DNA of 64,000 nt from Asaia bogorensis NBRC 16594 (lineage in GTDB: Bacteria > Pseudomonadota > Alphaproteobacteria > Acetobacterales > Acetobacteraceae), in contig NZ_AP014690.1 in NCBI RefSeq assembly GCF_001547995.1, positions 773,501 through 837,500 on the forward strand, read 5' to 3'. Position 1 is the first letter of the stretch. Each line of letters starts with the position of its first letter. Under the pieces are notes generated by a model, which was not told the origin of the DNA, ran no database searches, and saw nothing but the letters and a program-made list of their open reading frames with translations. A program made the position numbers and the translations under genes. Shown piece by piece: positions 9,097 to 17,101 of the stretch.

Positions 9097-9504
9097 ATGG
9101 CTTCGGCGGTTTTCCTCACACTCTGGTCCATGTTGGCCGTATCTCGCGGAACGCCCACAGCAGAATTTCTGGGTCATCTGATGGTCGTCCTGCCTGCCGC
9201 GTTGATAAGCCGGATCACACCCCTGTACGGGCTCGCCATGGTTATCGGTTTGTGTCTCGGGAGCATGATTATTTGGTATGGGCAGCGCGACATAATGCGT
9301 ACTACCGCCAGTGCTCTCCCGGAGGTTGTTACCTGGCTAACGACGTTTGAGGTAAGCATCTGGCTCGATGCAATGATCATGCTGGCCACGGTTGCGAGCC
9401 TGACACGGTTGCGACATCTCAGTTATCTCGCTAGGGCAGCCTCGATGCATTTTATGGCGCGATTGGGTATGTCCATGGGGCAGAGAAGTCCCCGGAGCGA
9501 TTGA
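9097..9504 (+). CDS. Hypothetical small membrane protein
   Basis: I do not recognise this 135-residue protein. It has about four hydrophobic segments (roughly residues 2-15, 24-40, 43-62 and 84-101) and a basic C-terminal tail (residues 103-135), so it is probably an inner-membrane protein with few charged residues in the core. The ATG at 9097 follows an AGGAG ribosome-binding site at 9083-9087; upstream in-frame codons encode a polar Arg-rich segment and are less likely. It stands alone between the MRJP-like gene and the convergent yidB-min genes. Confidence 0.5.
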   Translation: MASAVFLTLWSMLAVSRGTPTAEFLGHLMVVLPAALISRITPLYGLAMVIGLCLGSMIIWYGQRDIMRTTASALPEVVTWLTTFEVSIWLDAMIMLATVASLTRLRHLSYLARAASMHFMARLGMSMGQRSPRSD

Positions 9505-9568
9505 CCAGGCGGCAGGTCAGGTCGGCTGCCGGTGGTCAGAAGAGCGGTGGATAAAGACCGTGAACGGC

Positions 9569-9599
9569 AAAACAGCCGGATCGATATCCGACCCGGCTG
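9569..9599 (-). terminator. Terminator of the minCDE-yidB operon
   Basis: Read on the minus strand, a 7-bp stem CAGCCGG/CCGGCTG (9593-9599 with 9573-9579, 13-base loop) is followed by TTTT (9572-9569). It lies 41 bases past the yidB stop and fits a rho-independent terminator. Confidence 0.6.
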
Positions 9600-9639
9600 C
9601 TTATCAGACCATACTGTCTGGTAAAGTAATGGCGGGGCC

Positions 9640-10002
9640 TCAGCCTGCGGCTGGAGGCTGATCCTGCTCACTTGTGTGGTGGTCCACCACGCCGGGCAGG
9701 AACTGTGCGAGCGCCGGGAGCAATGCACCGGCAGGGAGACCTGTCTTTGAAACGAGCATCTGAATCTGATCGTCAGTGAGCAGGGCGCGCAGTTCGTCCG
9801 CAGAAATCGGCAGGTTTTCTCCTGAGCCAATCCACGACCTTACCTTGTCCTCAAGACCGGCCTTGCGGGCCTGCTCGACGAGGGTCTGAATTCCCTGCTC
9901 GCTGGTGAGATACTCACCGATACTGCCGCCCAGCTTTTCCTTGAGCTTGTCACCCATGGACCCAAGCGCAGAATTGATCATCGACCCAAAAAAACCGCTC
10001 AA
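9640..10002 (-). CDS. yidB: YidB family (DUF937) protein
   Basis: A 120-residue protein starting with an SGFFGSMINSALG segment and containing the Gln/Leu-rich helical repeats of the YidB/DUF937 family (LTSEQGIQTLVEQARKAGLEDKVRSWIG, then ISADELRALL). The molecular role of the family is unknown. The TTG at 10002 is chosen because a GGAGACAGGGA purine-rich site precedes it and it restores the usual N-terminal length; ATG at 9981 is the alternative. It directly follows minE on the same strand, so it probably belongs to the min transcript. The Gln/Pro-rich C-terminus is slightly longer than usual. Confidence 0.75.
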   Translation of the reverse strand: MSGFFGSMINSALGSMGDKLKEKLGGSIGEYLTSEQGIQTLVEQARKAGLEDKVRSWIGSGENLPISADELRALLTDDQIQMLVSKTGLPAGALLPALAQFLPGVVDHHTSEQDQPPAAG

Positions 10003-10036
10003 TCCCTGTCTCCAGTCTTGACGCCGGCCTGTAAAT

Positions 10037-10309
10037 TCAGGCCGAGCGTCGTGTTTCCTTGTCGATTTGCGGCATCTCGATATCGATTTCAAGCACCGAA
10101 CATCCGTCGAGGCCGCCATCGAGCTTGACCTGAACCTTGTCCTGATCAACCGCCACATGGCGCTTGATCACCTCAAGGATCTCGCGATGTAACTGGCTGA
10201 TCAGTTCAGAGTTGCCATTACCGGAACGCTCATGCGCCAGAAGGATCTGGAGGCGGTCACGCGCCACAGCGCCTGTATTGCGCTTGGTGAAAAGTCCGAA
10301 CAGGCTCAT
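10037..10309 (-). CDS. minE: Cell division topological specificity factor MinE
   Basis: A 90-residue MinE. The N-terminal amphipathic membrane-targeting stretch ([10 protein letters not shown]) is followed by the anti-MinCD helix/strand ([14 protein letters not shown]) and the C-terminal dimerisation domain ending in LEIDIEMP. MinE stimulates MinD ATPase and drives pole-to-pole oscillation, confining the Z-ring to mid-cell. Its start overlaps the minD stop by four bases (ATGA), so translation is coupled. Confidence 0.95.
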   Translation of the reverse strand: MSLFGLFTKRNTGAVARDRLQILLAHERSGNGNSELISQLHREILEVIKRHVAVDQDKVQVKLDGGLDGCSVLEIDIEMPQIDKETRRSA

Positions 10310-11121
10310 GCGACCCTCTTCTTGAACAGCCAGTCGAGTATGCCCTTGCGCTCGATCGGTATCTGGATTTCGAGCTTCTCGCCCTGGAGGCGACGAGCCG
10401 CATCGAAATAGGCGCGCGCCGGGGCCGATTCAGGGTTTGAAAGGGTGACAGGAGCACCGACATTCGAGGCGCGCAGGACCTCTTCGCTCTCGGGAATGAT
10501 GCCAAGCAGCGGGATGGACAGGATTTCGAGCACGTCTTCGGTGTTGAGCATCTCGCCCTTGGCGGCACGCGACGGGTCGTAGCGCGTCATCAGAAGATGC
10601 TTCTCGACCTTCTCGCCATTCTTTGCCTTCTCGGTCGTGCTGTCGAGCATGCCGATGATACGGTCGCTGTCACGCACGGAACTGACTTCGGGATTGGTCA
10701 CGACGACTGCGATATCCGCATGGTACATGGCCATCTGGGCTCCACGCTCGATACCGGCGGGACTGTCACAGATGATCCAGTCGAATTTCTCGCGCAGTTC
10801 GTCGATGACCTTGGCAACGCCCTCGGCGGTCAGTGCATCCTTGTCGCGTGTCTGCGAGGCGGGAAGGATGGAAAGGGTCTCAACGCGTTTGTCGCGGATC
10901 AGCGCCTGTGAGAGCTTGGCGTCGCCCTGCACCACATTGATAAAGTCGAAAACAACGCGACGCTCGGCACCCATGACGAGATCGAGATTACGCAGCCCGA
11001 CATCGAAATCGATCACCACCACGTTCTGACCCGACTGGGCAAGCGCGGCACCCAGTGCTGCTGTCGTGGTCGTTTTGCCGACCCCGCCCTTACCGGATGT
11101 GACTACCAGCACCTTAGCCAT
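10306..11121 (-). CDS. minD: Septum site-determining protein MinD
   Basis: A 271-residue ParA/MinD-family ATPase. The deviant Walker [10 protein letters not shown] (residues 10-18, with signature Lys11 and Lys16) is near the N-terminus, the conserved CDSPAG motif follows, and the C-terminal amphipathic membrane anchor is present ([12 protein letters not shown]). ATP-bound dimers sit on the membrane and recruit MinC. It lies between minC and minE in the standard order, with an unusually large 110-bp gap to minC. Confidence 0.97.
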   Translation of the reverse strand: MAKVLVVTSGKGGVGKTTTTAALGAALAQSGQNVVVIDFDVGLRNLDLVMGAERRVVFDFINVVQGDAKLSQALIRDKRVETLSILPASQTRDKDALTAEGVAKVIDELREKFDWIICDSPAGIERGAQMAMYHADIAVVVTNPEVSSVRDSDRIIGMLDSTTEKAKNGEKVEKHLLMTRYDPSRAAKGEMLNTEDVLEILSIPLLGIIPESEEVLRASNVGAPVTLSNPESAPARAYFDAARRLQGEKLEIQIPIERKGILDWLFKKRVA

Positions 11122-11157
11122 GTGCGCTCCACCAAACTTCCATGAAACGATCGCGCG

Positions 11158-11192
11158 TTCGTCAGGCGACCAGAGACAATACTACTGACGAA
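11158..11192. repeat. Inverted repeat between minC and minD
   Basis: TTCGTCAG at 11158-11165 and CTGACGAA at 11185-11192 form a perfect 8-bp inverted repeat with a 19-base spacer, in the 110-bp gap between minC and minD. It could be an mRNA hairpin that sets the minC to minDE ratio, or a protein-binding site for an internal minD promoter. No T-run follows. Confidence 0.5.
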
Positions 11193-11231
11193 TAGGTTCG
11201 TGCCGCAATCACCAGATCGCAAATAGTTCCA

Positions 11232-11981
11232 TCAGCCCAGTCGGGTGACGGTCACGCGGTCTTCGCTGAGGAGGGCCTGGGCCGACTGGTCATGAAGGTC
11301 GGGGGAAATCTCCTCGGCAATCATGTAAAAACCGTCGATAGCCAGCAACTCCGCCTGCATACGGCTGGCAAAGATGCGTGCGCCGGGCTGGCCGCCCACG
11401 CCGGCGATGGCTCTCCCCCGCAGCGCCCCGTAGATATGGATGGAGCCTCCGGCGATCAGTTCGGCCCCGGAGGCCACTGAGCCGATGATCACGATATCGC
11501 CATCCAGATGCATGATGCTCTGACCCGAGCGTATTGCCCGATCGATAATCAGGGTCTCGGCGCGTTGCGTCGGGGCCATGACGGGGGGAGGGGTATCGCC
11601 TTCGGCCTCGGGAAACTCGACGGCGCCGCTGGCTCTGCCGCCTTCAAGCGCGGCAGGCCAATTCCATTCCTCAAGCTGCACCCAGCTGCGATCGGCTCCC
11701 TCGATGCCGATCATATGTATCCCGCGTGCTTCCAGAGCCTGCTGCAGGCTGTCCAGTCCTTCGGCCTCTGGCGCAAGAAGGCCGAGATCGAGAATGACGG
11801 GGCGACCGGCAAAGAAACCGACCGAGCGGGCGATCTGGTTATCCAGCCCCAGCAGCCAGTCGGCCAGCGGGGCCTCGGGTGACAGGACAAGGGCGAGAAA
11901 AGAGCGGCCACGCGCCCGGATACGCATGGGTGCGGCAGCGGCGGCGAGGTCGGTTTCAGCGCGGGTCATCTGGTCTGTCAT
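11232..11981 (-). CDS. minC: Septum site-determining protein MinC
   Basis: A 249-residue FtsZ polymerisation inhibitor. The N-terminal alpha/beta domain (about 20-105) ends in a Glu/Pro-rich linker (about 121-140). The C-terminal beta-helix domain carries the conserved RSGQ motif at residues 151-154 that binds MinD, followed by glycine-rich turns (GDIVIIGSVASGAELIAGGSIHIYG). It is first in the minCDE-yidB order on the minus strand and diverges from the fzlA-like gene across a 120-bp spacer. Confidence 0.94.
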   Translation of the reverse strand: MTDQMTRAETDLAAAAAPMRIRARGRSFLALVLSPEAPLADWLLGLDNQIARSVGFFAGRPVILDLGLLAPEAEGLDSLQQALEARGIHMIGIEGADRSWVQLEEWNWPAALEGGRASGAVEFPEAEGDTPPPVMAPTQRAETLIIDRAIRSGQSIMHLDGDIVIIGSVASGAELIAGGSIHIYGALRGRAIAGVGGQPGARIFASRMQAELLAIDGFYMIAEEISPDLHDQSAQALLSEDRVTVTRLG

Positions 11982-12101
11982 GATCGGGGGACGCTCTGGG
12001 GAGACCCTGAGAGATCAGGATCGAAAATGGGGCAGAAAATGGCGCAAAGGAACGCTGCAGCTCTCTTGCTTCACGGCATGGCAGATGCGTAAGAATACTG
12101 C

Positions 12102-12770
12102 ATGCGCATTTTGTATCATCTGCCGCTCTCGCCGCAAAGCCGTCAGGTCAGGCTCGTTCTTGCCGAGAAACGGTTACCCTATGAACCCAAGACCGAAAAG
12201 GTCTGGGAAAACCGTCCTGAATATCTCGCTCTGAACCCGGCGGGCGATGTCCCGCTTCTGGTGGAGGAGAACGGCCTTTCCATCCCGAACGCATGGGTGA
12301 TCTGCGAATATCTCGAGGAGGCCTATCCCGACACGCCGCTCATGGGGCGCACCCTGGCAGAGCGCGTCGAGGTCCGTCGCCTCATGGCGTGGTTCGAGGG
12401 CAAGTTCGGCCATGAAGTCTCACGCAATCTTCTGGGCGAAAAGGTCGACAAGCGTCTGGCCGGGCGCGGCAATCCGGACGGAACGGCCCTGCGTGCGGGC
12501 TATGCCAATATGCGCTTTCATCTCGATTACATCGGGTGGCTGGCCGAAACACGCGCCTGGCTGGCAGGTAACATGCTCTCGATGGCCGATTTTGCGGCAG
12601 CAGCGCATCTGTCCTGCCTCGACTATATTGGAGATATCGACTGGTCGAAGGCACCTGCGGCCAAGGACTGGTATGCGCGCATGAAATCACGCCCAAGCTT
12701 CCGCTCCCTGCTTAATGACCGGGTCAACGGATTCAATCCGCCCGCGCATTACGCCGATCTCGATTTCTGA
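12102..12770 (+). CDS. fzlA: FtsZ-binding GST-fold protein FzlA
   Basis: A 222-residue glutathione S-transferase-fold protein: thioredoxin-like N-terminal domain (HLPLSPQSRQVRLVLAEK, then the cis-Pro turn GDVPLL) and an all-helical C-terminal domain (LSMADFAAAAHLSCLDYIGD). The overall wording, the KDWYARMKSRPSFR segment and the C-terminal PPAHYADLDF tail fit FzlA of alphaproteobacteria, which binds FtsZ filaments, curves them and is needed for constriction. In that family the extreme C-terminus is functionally important. The active-site region lacks an obvious catalytic Cys/Tyr arrangement. Proximity to minC supports a division role. A generic GST remains possible. Confidence 0.72.
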   Translation: MRILYHLPLSPQSRQVRLVLAEKRLPYEPKTEKVWENRPEYLALNPAGDVPLLVEENGLSIPNAWVICEYLEEAYPDTPLMGRTLAERVEVRRLMAWFEGKFGHEVSRNLLGEKVDKRLAGRGNPDGTALRAGYANMRFHLDYIGWLAETRAWLAGNMLSMADFAAAAHLSCLDYIGDIDWSKAPAAKDWYARMKSRPSFRSLLNDRVNGFNPPAHYADLDF

Positions 12771-12787
12771 GCGACGCAGGGTATCAG

Positions 12788-13966
12788 ATGAACAACGTGT
12801 TTGATGCGGTCGTTCTCGGCGCCGGCGCTGCCGGGCTCATGGCGGCGGCGGCGGCCCGCAAGGGGGGGGCGTCGGTGGCTATTCTCGACCATGCTTCCGA
12901 GCCTGGCCGCAAGATCCTGATTTCAGGGGGTGGGCGCTGCAATTTCACCAATCTGGATGCGCGCGCCGAGAACTTTCTCTCTGCCAATCGTCATTTCATG
13001 CGCTCCGCACTGGCAGGCTACACGCCGCGCGATTTTCTGGCTCTTGTCGAGCGCCACGGGATTGGCTGGCAGGAGAAGGCGGAAGGCCAGCTTTTCTGTG
13101 CCGAGTCGGCCCGTGACATCGTGACGCTGCTACTGCGCGAGGCCGAGGGCTGTGCGCTGTATCTCGACACGCGCATCCAGGCGGTCACAAAAGGCGAGAC
13201 TTTTATCGTCAGGACAGACCGGGGTGAGATCGAAGGGCGCAATCTGGTACTGGCGACAGGGGGGCTCTCCATCCCCAAGCTTGGTGCGACCGATCTCTCG
13301 CTGCGTCTTGCACGGCAGTTCGGGCTGGATGTTGTGCCGACCGTGCCCGGCCTCGTACCCCTCACGCTGGAAACGCCGCTGCCCGATCTTGCCGGCGTGT
13401 CGCTGCCTGTGCGCGCCAGCCTTGGCAAAACCGGCTTCACGGATGGGATGGTGTTCACCCATCGAGGTCTTTCCGGCCCGGCGATATTGCAGATCTCCTC
13501 CTATCAGGACGGTCCGCTCGATGCGCCGCTGATCGACATGATGCCCGGCAAGGATGCTCGCGAGGCTTTGGGTGCCATCAAGAAAGCAAGGCCTCGCGCC
13601 GAGCCTGCCTCGCTGCTGGCGGACCTGCCGCAACGTCTGGCGCGTCATATTGCGGGGATCAGCCTCGCGGATGTGACCTGCACCCTTGCAAACCTGCCAG
13701 ACAAGCGGATCGCCGAGCTGGCTGCCCGGATTGCGTCCTGGCGGCCCCGGTTGTCGGGTACAGAGGGTTACGCCAAGGCCGAGGTCATGAAAGGCGGGAT
13801 CGACACGCGTGCGCTGTCGTCCAAGACCATGGAGGTCCGCGATGTGCCGGGTCTCTTCGCGATTGGCGAGGCAGTGGATGTGACCGGCTGGCTTGGCGGC
13901 TATAATTTCCAGTGGGCGTGGTCGAGTGGCGTGGCCGCCGGACGGGCGATTGCCGCAAGGCGCTGA
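12788..13966 (+). CDS. NAD(P)/FAD-dependent oxidoreductase, YhiN/HI0933 family
   Basis: A 392-residue flavoprotein. The N-terminal dinucleotide-binding motif GAGAAGLMAAAAA (about residues 11-23) is followed by the family-typical ISGGGRCNFTN segment near residues 46-56, a middle barrel domain with FTHRGLSGPAILQIS, and the C-terminal FAD-binding IGEAVDVTGWLGGYNFQWAW. The family (HI0933/YhiN) is related to BaiN; substrates are unknown. It begins 17 bases after the fzlA stop and is probably cotranscribed. Confidence 0.88.
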   Translation: MNNVFDAVVLGAGAAGLMAAAAARKGGASVAILDHASEPGRKILISGGGRCNFTNLDARAENFLSANRHFMRSALAGYTPRDFLALVERHGIGWQEKAEGQLFCAESARDIVTLLLREAEGCALYLDTRIQAVTKGETFIVRTDRGEIEGRNLVLATGGLSIPKLGATDLSLRLARQFGLDVVPTVPGLVPLTLETPLPDLAGVSLPVRASLGKTGFTDGMVFTHRGLSGPAILQISSYQDGPLDAPLIDMMPGKDAREALGAIKKARPRAEPASLLADLPQRLARHIAGISLADVTCTLANLPDKRIAELAARIASWRPRLSGTEGYAKAEVMKGGIDTRALSSKTMEVRDVPGLFAIGEAVDVTGWLGGYNFQWAWSSGVAAGRAIAARR

Positions 13967-14065
13967 ATAGCGAACCCTCGAGCCTGTGCAGCGTCATGGC
14001 AGAACATCATGCGCTGACAGGGCTCAATGCCGGGCTGTGGGCGCGTCGTATCAGGAGATCATCTC

Positions 14066-14602
14066 ATGAATTCGTGCATTGCCATCCTCGCCACACATGG
14101 CGTTGAGGAATGTGAGCTTGTCCAGCCACGCCAGGCTCTTGAGGCAAATGGCTTCAGGACGCTGGTCGTCGCCCCGGAGAAAGGCACGATCCAGTCCATG
14201 AAGGGCGACGTGCACCCGGCCTCGACCATCGAGGTTGGCGCGACCATCGGCGAGGCTGCCGATATGGAGTTCGCTGGCATCCTTCTCCCCGGCGGGACAA
14301 CGAATCCCGACGCGCTGCGTATCAACGAGGCCGCAATTGCGTTCCTGCGCGGGTTCGTTGCTCAGGGAAAGCCAATCGCGAGCATCTGCCACGGTGCATG
14401 GACCCTGATCGAGGCGGGTGGCGTCAAAGGCCGCACCCTGACATCGTGGCCGTCACTCCAGACGGATCTGCTCAATGCCGGGGCAAACTGGGTTGATCGC
14501 GAGGTTGTGGTCGATGCCGATCTGGTCACATCGCGTAATCCCGACGATCTCCCGGCATTCTGCGAGGCGCTGGTGGCGCAATATCGTGACAAATCCGCCT
14601 GA
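14066..14602 (+). CDS. PfpI/DJ-1 family protein (type 1 glutamine amidotransferase fold)
   Basis: A 178-residue protein of the PfpI/YhbO/DJ-1 superfamily. The nucleophile elbow SICHGAW places the conserved Cys at residue 108 followed by His, and GGTTNPDALR is the family loop upstream. Members have been described as proteases, deglycases or stress chaperones; the true activity here is open. ATG 14066 is preceded by a CAGGAGA site, which decides the start over an in-frame codon 13 residues upstream. It lies 99 bases downstream of the flavoprotein gene. Confidence 0.87.
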   Translation: MNSCIAILATHGVEECELVQPRQALEANGFRTLVVAPEKGTIQSMKGDVHPASTIEVGATIGEAADMEFAGILLPGGTTNPDALRINEAAIAFLRGFVAQGKPIASICHGAWTLIEAGGVKGRTLTSWPSLQTDLLNAGANWVDREVVVDADLVTSRNPDDLPAFCEALVAQYRDKSA

Positions 14603-14686
14603 AAACTGCCTTGTTTCTGCGTCGTTCTGGCCAACGAGAAAACCGGCTACTTTCAGAGCCGGGAGCAAACAAGAAAGGTGTAAACC

Positions 14687-14932
14687 ATGACGAACCCGAC
14701 AAACTTCAGACGTTCTGCCCGTGTTCTCGGCGGCCTTGCTGGATTGCTCATGCTTGCCGCCTGTGAGGGAACGGCGGCACCTGGCCCCACGCCGCCGGGT
14801 ACGCAGGTCGTTGGATACGGCTATACCTGCAAGGCAGGTATCTATACCTGCAAGATGCCGACACAGGTGCCGCTGGGTAACCCATGTTCCTGCCCGGGTA
14901 TTGGTGCCGCCTCCTACGGCAATATCCACTGA
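14687..14932 (+). CDS. Small cysteine-rich lipoprotein
   Basis: An 81-residue predicted lipoprotein of unknown function. A basic N-terminus and hydrophobic stretch lead to the lipobox LAAC, with lipidated Cys26. The mature part is short, starts Pro/Gly-rich (residues 31-40) and contains four further Cys (48, 55, 67, 69) in a near-duplicated YTCKAGIYTCKM pattern followed by CSC. These could form disulfides or bind a metal in the periplasm. The residue after the lipidated Cys is Glu, not Asp, so outer-membrane sorting is expected. An AAGAAAGGTG site precedes the ATG. It is followed by a hairpin. Confidence 0.7.
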   Translation: MTNPTNFRRSARVLGGLAGLLMLAACEGTAAPGPTPPGTQVVGYGYTCKAGIYTCKMPTQVPLGNPCSCPGIGAASYGNIH

Positions 14933-14945
14933 TTCTGCCTGAAGG

Positions 14946-14980
14946 GCCTCCCTGCTGATTATCTGCATCAGGGGGGCTCT
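14946..14980 (+). terminator. Hairpin after the small lipoprotein gene
   Basis: GCCTCCCTG at 14946-14954 pairs with CAGGGGGGC at 14969-14977 (nine pairs, one G-T) around a 14-base loop, then TCTGT. It lies 13 bases after the lipoprotein stop. The weak T-tail makes it only a probable terminator. Confidence 0.5.
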
Positions 14981-15094
14981 GTCCCTGCTGTGATCAATCT
15001 GGCCGCCGCGGGCTGAGGTAGAAAGGCTTGCAGCGAAACAGCTTCCGCTATTCCTATTTTGTTCCTATACAGGGGAGGTAAAGCGGAGCCGGAT

Positions 15095-16327
15095 TTGTCG
15101 CAGGATTTCTTTAGTTTTTTCCCCTGGCTGGTGGCTGTCATCGCCCTGGCTATCTCGGTGTTTCTGTGGTCACGGCTCTCGCGCCGTGGCACTGACAGGG
15201 ACCTTCTCTCACGCATCTACGTGCTGCTTGAGCGTGACGCTGCCGAGCGCGGCAGCGAGAGTGAGTTCCATCGTAGTGCCCTGATTGAGACCGAGCGGGT
15301 TTTGTCCTCGCGTCTCGAACAGCAGCGTAGCGATATGAGCGATCGTCTGGCCGGGTTAAGTCATCGCCTCGGTCAGGAGCTTGCCGAGACACGGCTGGCT
15401 CAGGCGCAGATGCTGCGCGACATGATGCTTGAAAATGCTGAGCAGCTTGCCCAGATCCGGGCCTCTGTGAGTGAGCAGCTGCACGTCACTGTTGAAAAAC
15501 AGATGCAGACCTCGTTCCAGCGTGTAGTCGAGCAGTTTTCAGCCATGCAGAAGGCCATCGGCGAAGTCTCCGCCGTGACAGCCCAAATTGGCGATCTGAA
15601 AAGGCTGTTTGGCAACGTCAAGACGCGTGGCGGTTGGGGTGAAGCCCAGCTGCGCGCGATACTGGACGATATTCTGCCCGCAGAATCCTACGACAGTAAC
15701 TACCGGATTGGCGATGGTGGTGAGGTTGTGGAGTTTGCCCTGCGCATGCCGGTGCGCAGCGCCACGCCGCCGCGTCTTGCTATCGACAGCAAATTTCCCA
15801 CCGAAGCCTATGAGCGTCTGATCGATGCGGTGGATCGCGCCGATCAGGCAGCAGAGCGTATCGCGCGGCGCGCGCTCGACAACGCGGTGCGTCTCGAGGC
15901 CCGCAAGATTGCCGAGAAGTATATTCATCCACCGCTTACCGTCGAGTTTGCCGTGCTCTACCTGCCGACGGATGGGCTCTACATGGAGGTTGCGCGCATA
16001 CCGGGGCTGATCGATGAGGTTGGGCGTGTGCACCGCGTCATTATCATGGGGCCTTCCCTCATTCCCGCCCTGCTGCGTACAGTCCATCTCGGATATGTGA
16101 CATTGGCGCTGGAGGAACGTACGGACGCCATCGCACGCCTTCTAGGGCTCACCCGGCAGGAAATGCTGCGGATGGACGGCGTGCTTGAAAAACTCTCCCG
16201 TGGCGCAGGTGCCATGAGCAATACGATCGATGAGGCGAGGCGGCGCACCCGTGTCCTGGGGCGCAAGCTTCGTGGGCTTGACGGGCAGGGGCCGGGTGAC
16301 GACCTTGAAACACTGGATGAGCTTTAA
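15095..16327 (+). CDS. rmuC: DNA recombination protein RmuC
   Basis: A protein of about 410 residues with an N-terminal membrane helix (FFPWLVAVIALAISVFLW), a long Glu/Arg/Gln-rich coiled coil (about residues 45-160) and the C-terminal RmuC nuclease-like domain (GNVKTRGGWGEAQLRAILDDILP, then AIDSKFPTEAYERL and the VIIMGPSLIPALLRTV helix). RmuC limits inversions between short inverted repeats. The start is uncertain: a TTG at 15095 with GCGGAG seven bases upstream places the helix at the N-terminus, while TTG 15059 would add 12 residues. There is no good ATG. Confidence 0.86.
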   Translation: MSQDFFSFFPWLVAVIALAISVFLWSRLSRRGTDRDLLSRIYVLLERDAAERGSESEFHRSALIETERVLSSRLEQQRSDMSDRLAGLSHRLGQELAETRLAQAQMLRDMMLENAEQLAQIRASVSEQLHVTVEKQMQTSFQRVVEQFSAMQKAIGEVSAVTAQIGDLKRLFGNVKTRGGWGEAQLRAILDDILPAESYDSNYRIGDGGEVVEFALRMPVRSATPPRLAIDSKFPTEAYERLIDAVDRADQAAERIARRALDNAVRLEARKIAEKYIHPPLTVEFAVLYLPTDGLYMEVARIPGLIDEVGRVHRVIIMGPSLIPALLRTVHLGYVTLALEERTDAIARLLGLTRQEMLRMDGVLEKLSRGAGAMSNTIDEARRRTRVLGRKLRGLDGQGPGDDLETLDEL

Positions 16328-16375
16328 GCTGAATTTTACTATCGAAGCGGGGCGGGATTAGGCAGAAATGACATC

Positions 16376-17101
16376 ATGAAACCGGATCATAGTCTCTCTT
16401 CTGCTTCGCCAGAGCTGTCTGCAAAAACACGCATCCTGTTTGTTGAGGATGATGACACGCTTGCAAAAGAAGTTGTCGAGGAACTGGCCGCGCGCGGCTT
16501 TGCTGTCTCGCACGTTTCCACCGGTCAGGCCGGGCTCGAGGCAGCCACGAGCGACGCTTATGATCTGATGGTTCTTGATCGCATGTTGCCCCTGCTCGAT
16601 GGGCTTTCAGTTATCGAGAAGCTTCGCAACCAGAACATCCACGCGCCCGTGCTTGTTCTGTCGGCACTCTCTGCCGTGGATGATCGTGTGACCGGTCTCA
16701 AGGCCGGTGGCGATGATTATCTCACCAAGCCTTTCGCCATGGATGAATTGGTAGCGCGCATCGAGGCCCTGCTGAGGCGACCCAATGACACGCGCGCGAC
16801 AATGCTGCGCGTCGGGCCGCTCGACATGGACCTGATCGACCGCACCGTGACCCGCGAGGGGCGGGAGATCGAATTGCTGCCGCGTGAGTTCCGCTTGCTC
16901 GAATATCTGATGCGCCGGCCGAACCAGGTGCTCACCCGCACCATGCTGCTCGAGGATGTCTGGAACTACCGGTTCATTCCCCAGACCAATCTGGTTGACG
17001 TGCATATCGGCAAGCTGCGTCGCAAGGTCGATGCCGCCGGTGAAACGCCGCTGATCCACAGCATCAGGGGATCGGGGTTCATGCTGCGTGTCGCTCTCTG
17101 A
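16376..17101 (+). CDS. OmpR-family response regulator
   Basis: A 241-residue two-component regulator. The receiver domain has the acidic pair (EDDD, about 24-27), the phospho-acceptor Asp68 in VLDRMLP and the LTKPF Lys. A winged-helix DNA-binding domain follows (LLPREFRLLEYLMRRPNQVLTR, then TNLVDVHIGKLRRKVD and the RGSGF wing). An N-terminal extension of about 17 Ser-rich residues precedes the receiver. Its last 14 bases overlap the sensor kinase gene. The nearest downstream operon is an RND efflux system, a plausible target. Confidence 0.92.
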   Translation: MKPDHSLSSASPELSAKTRILFVEDDDTLAKEVVEELAARGFAVSHVSTGQAGLEAATSDAYDLMVLDRMLPLLDGLSVIEKLRNQNIHAPVLVLSALSAVDDRVTGLKAGGDDYLTKPFAMDELVARIEALLRRPNDTRATMLRVGPLDMDLIDRTVTREGREIELLPREFRLLEYLMRRPNQVLTRTMLLEDVWNYRFIPQTNLVDVHIGKLRRKVDAAGETPLIHSIRGSGFMLRVAL

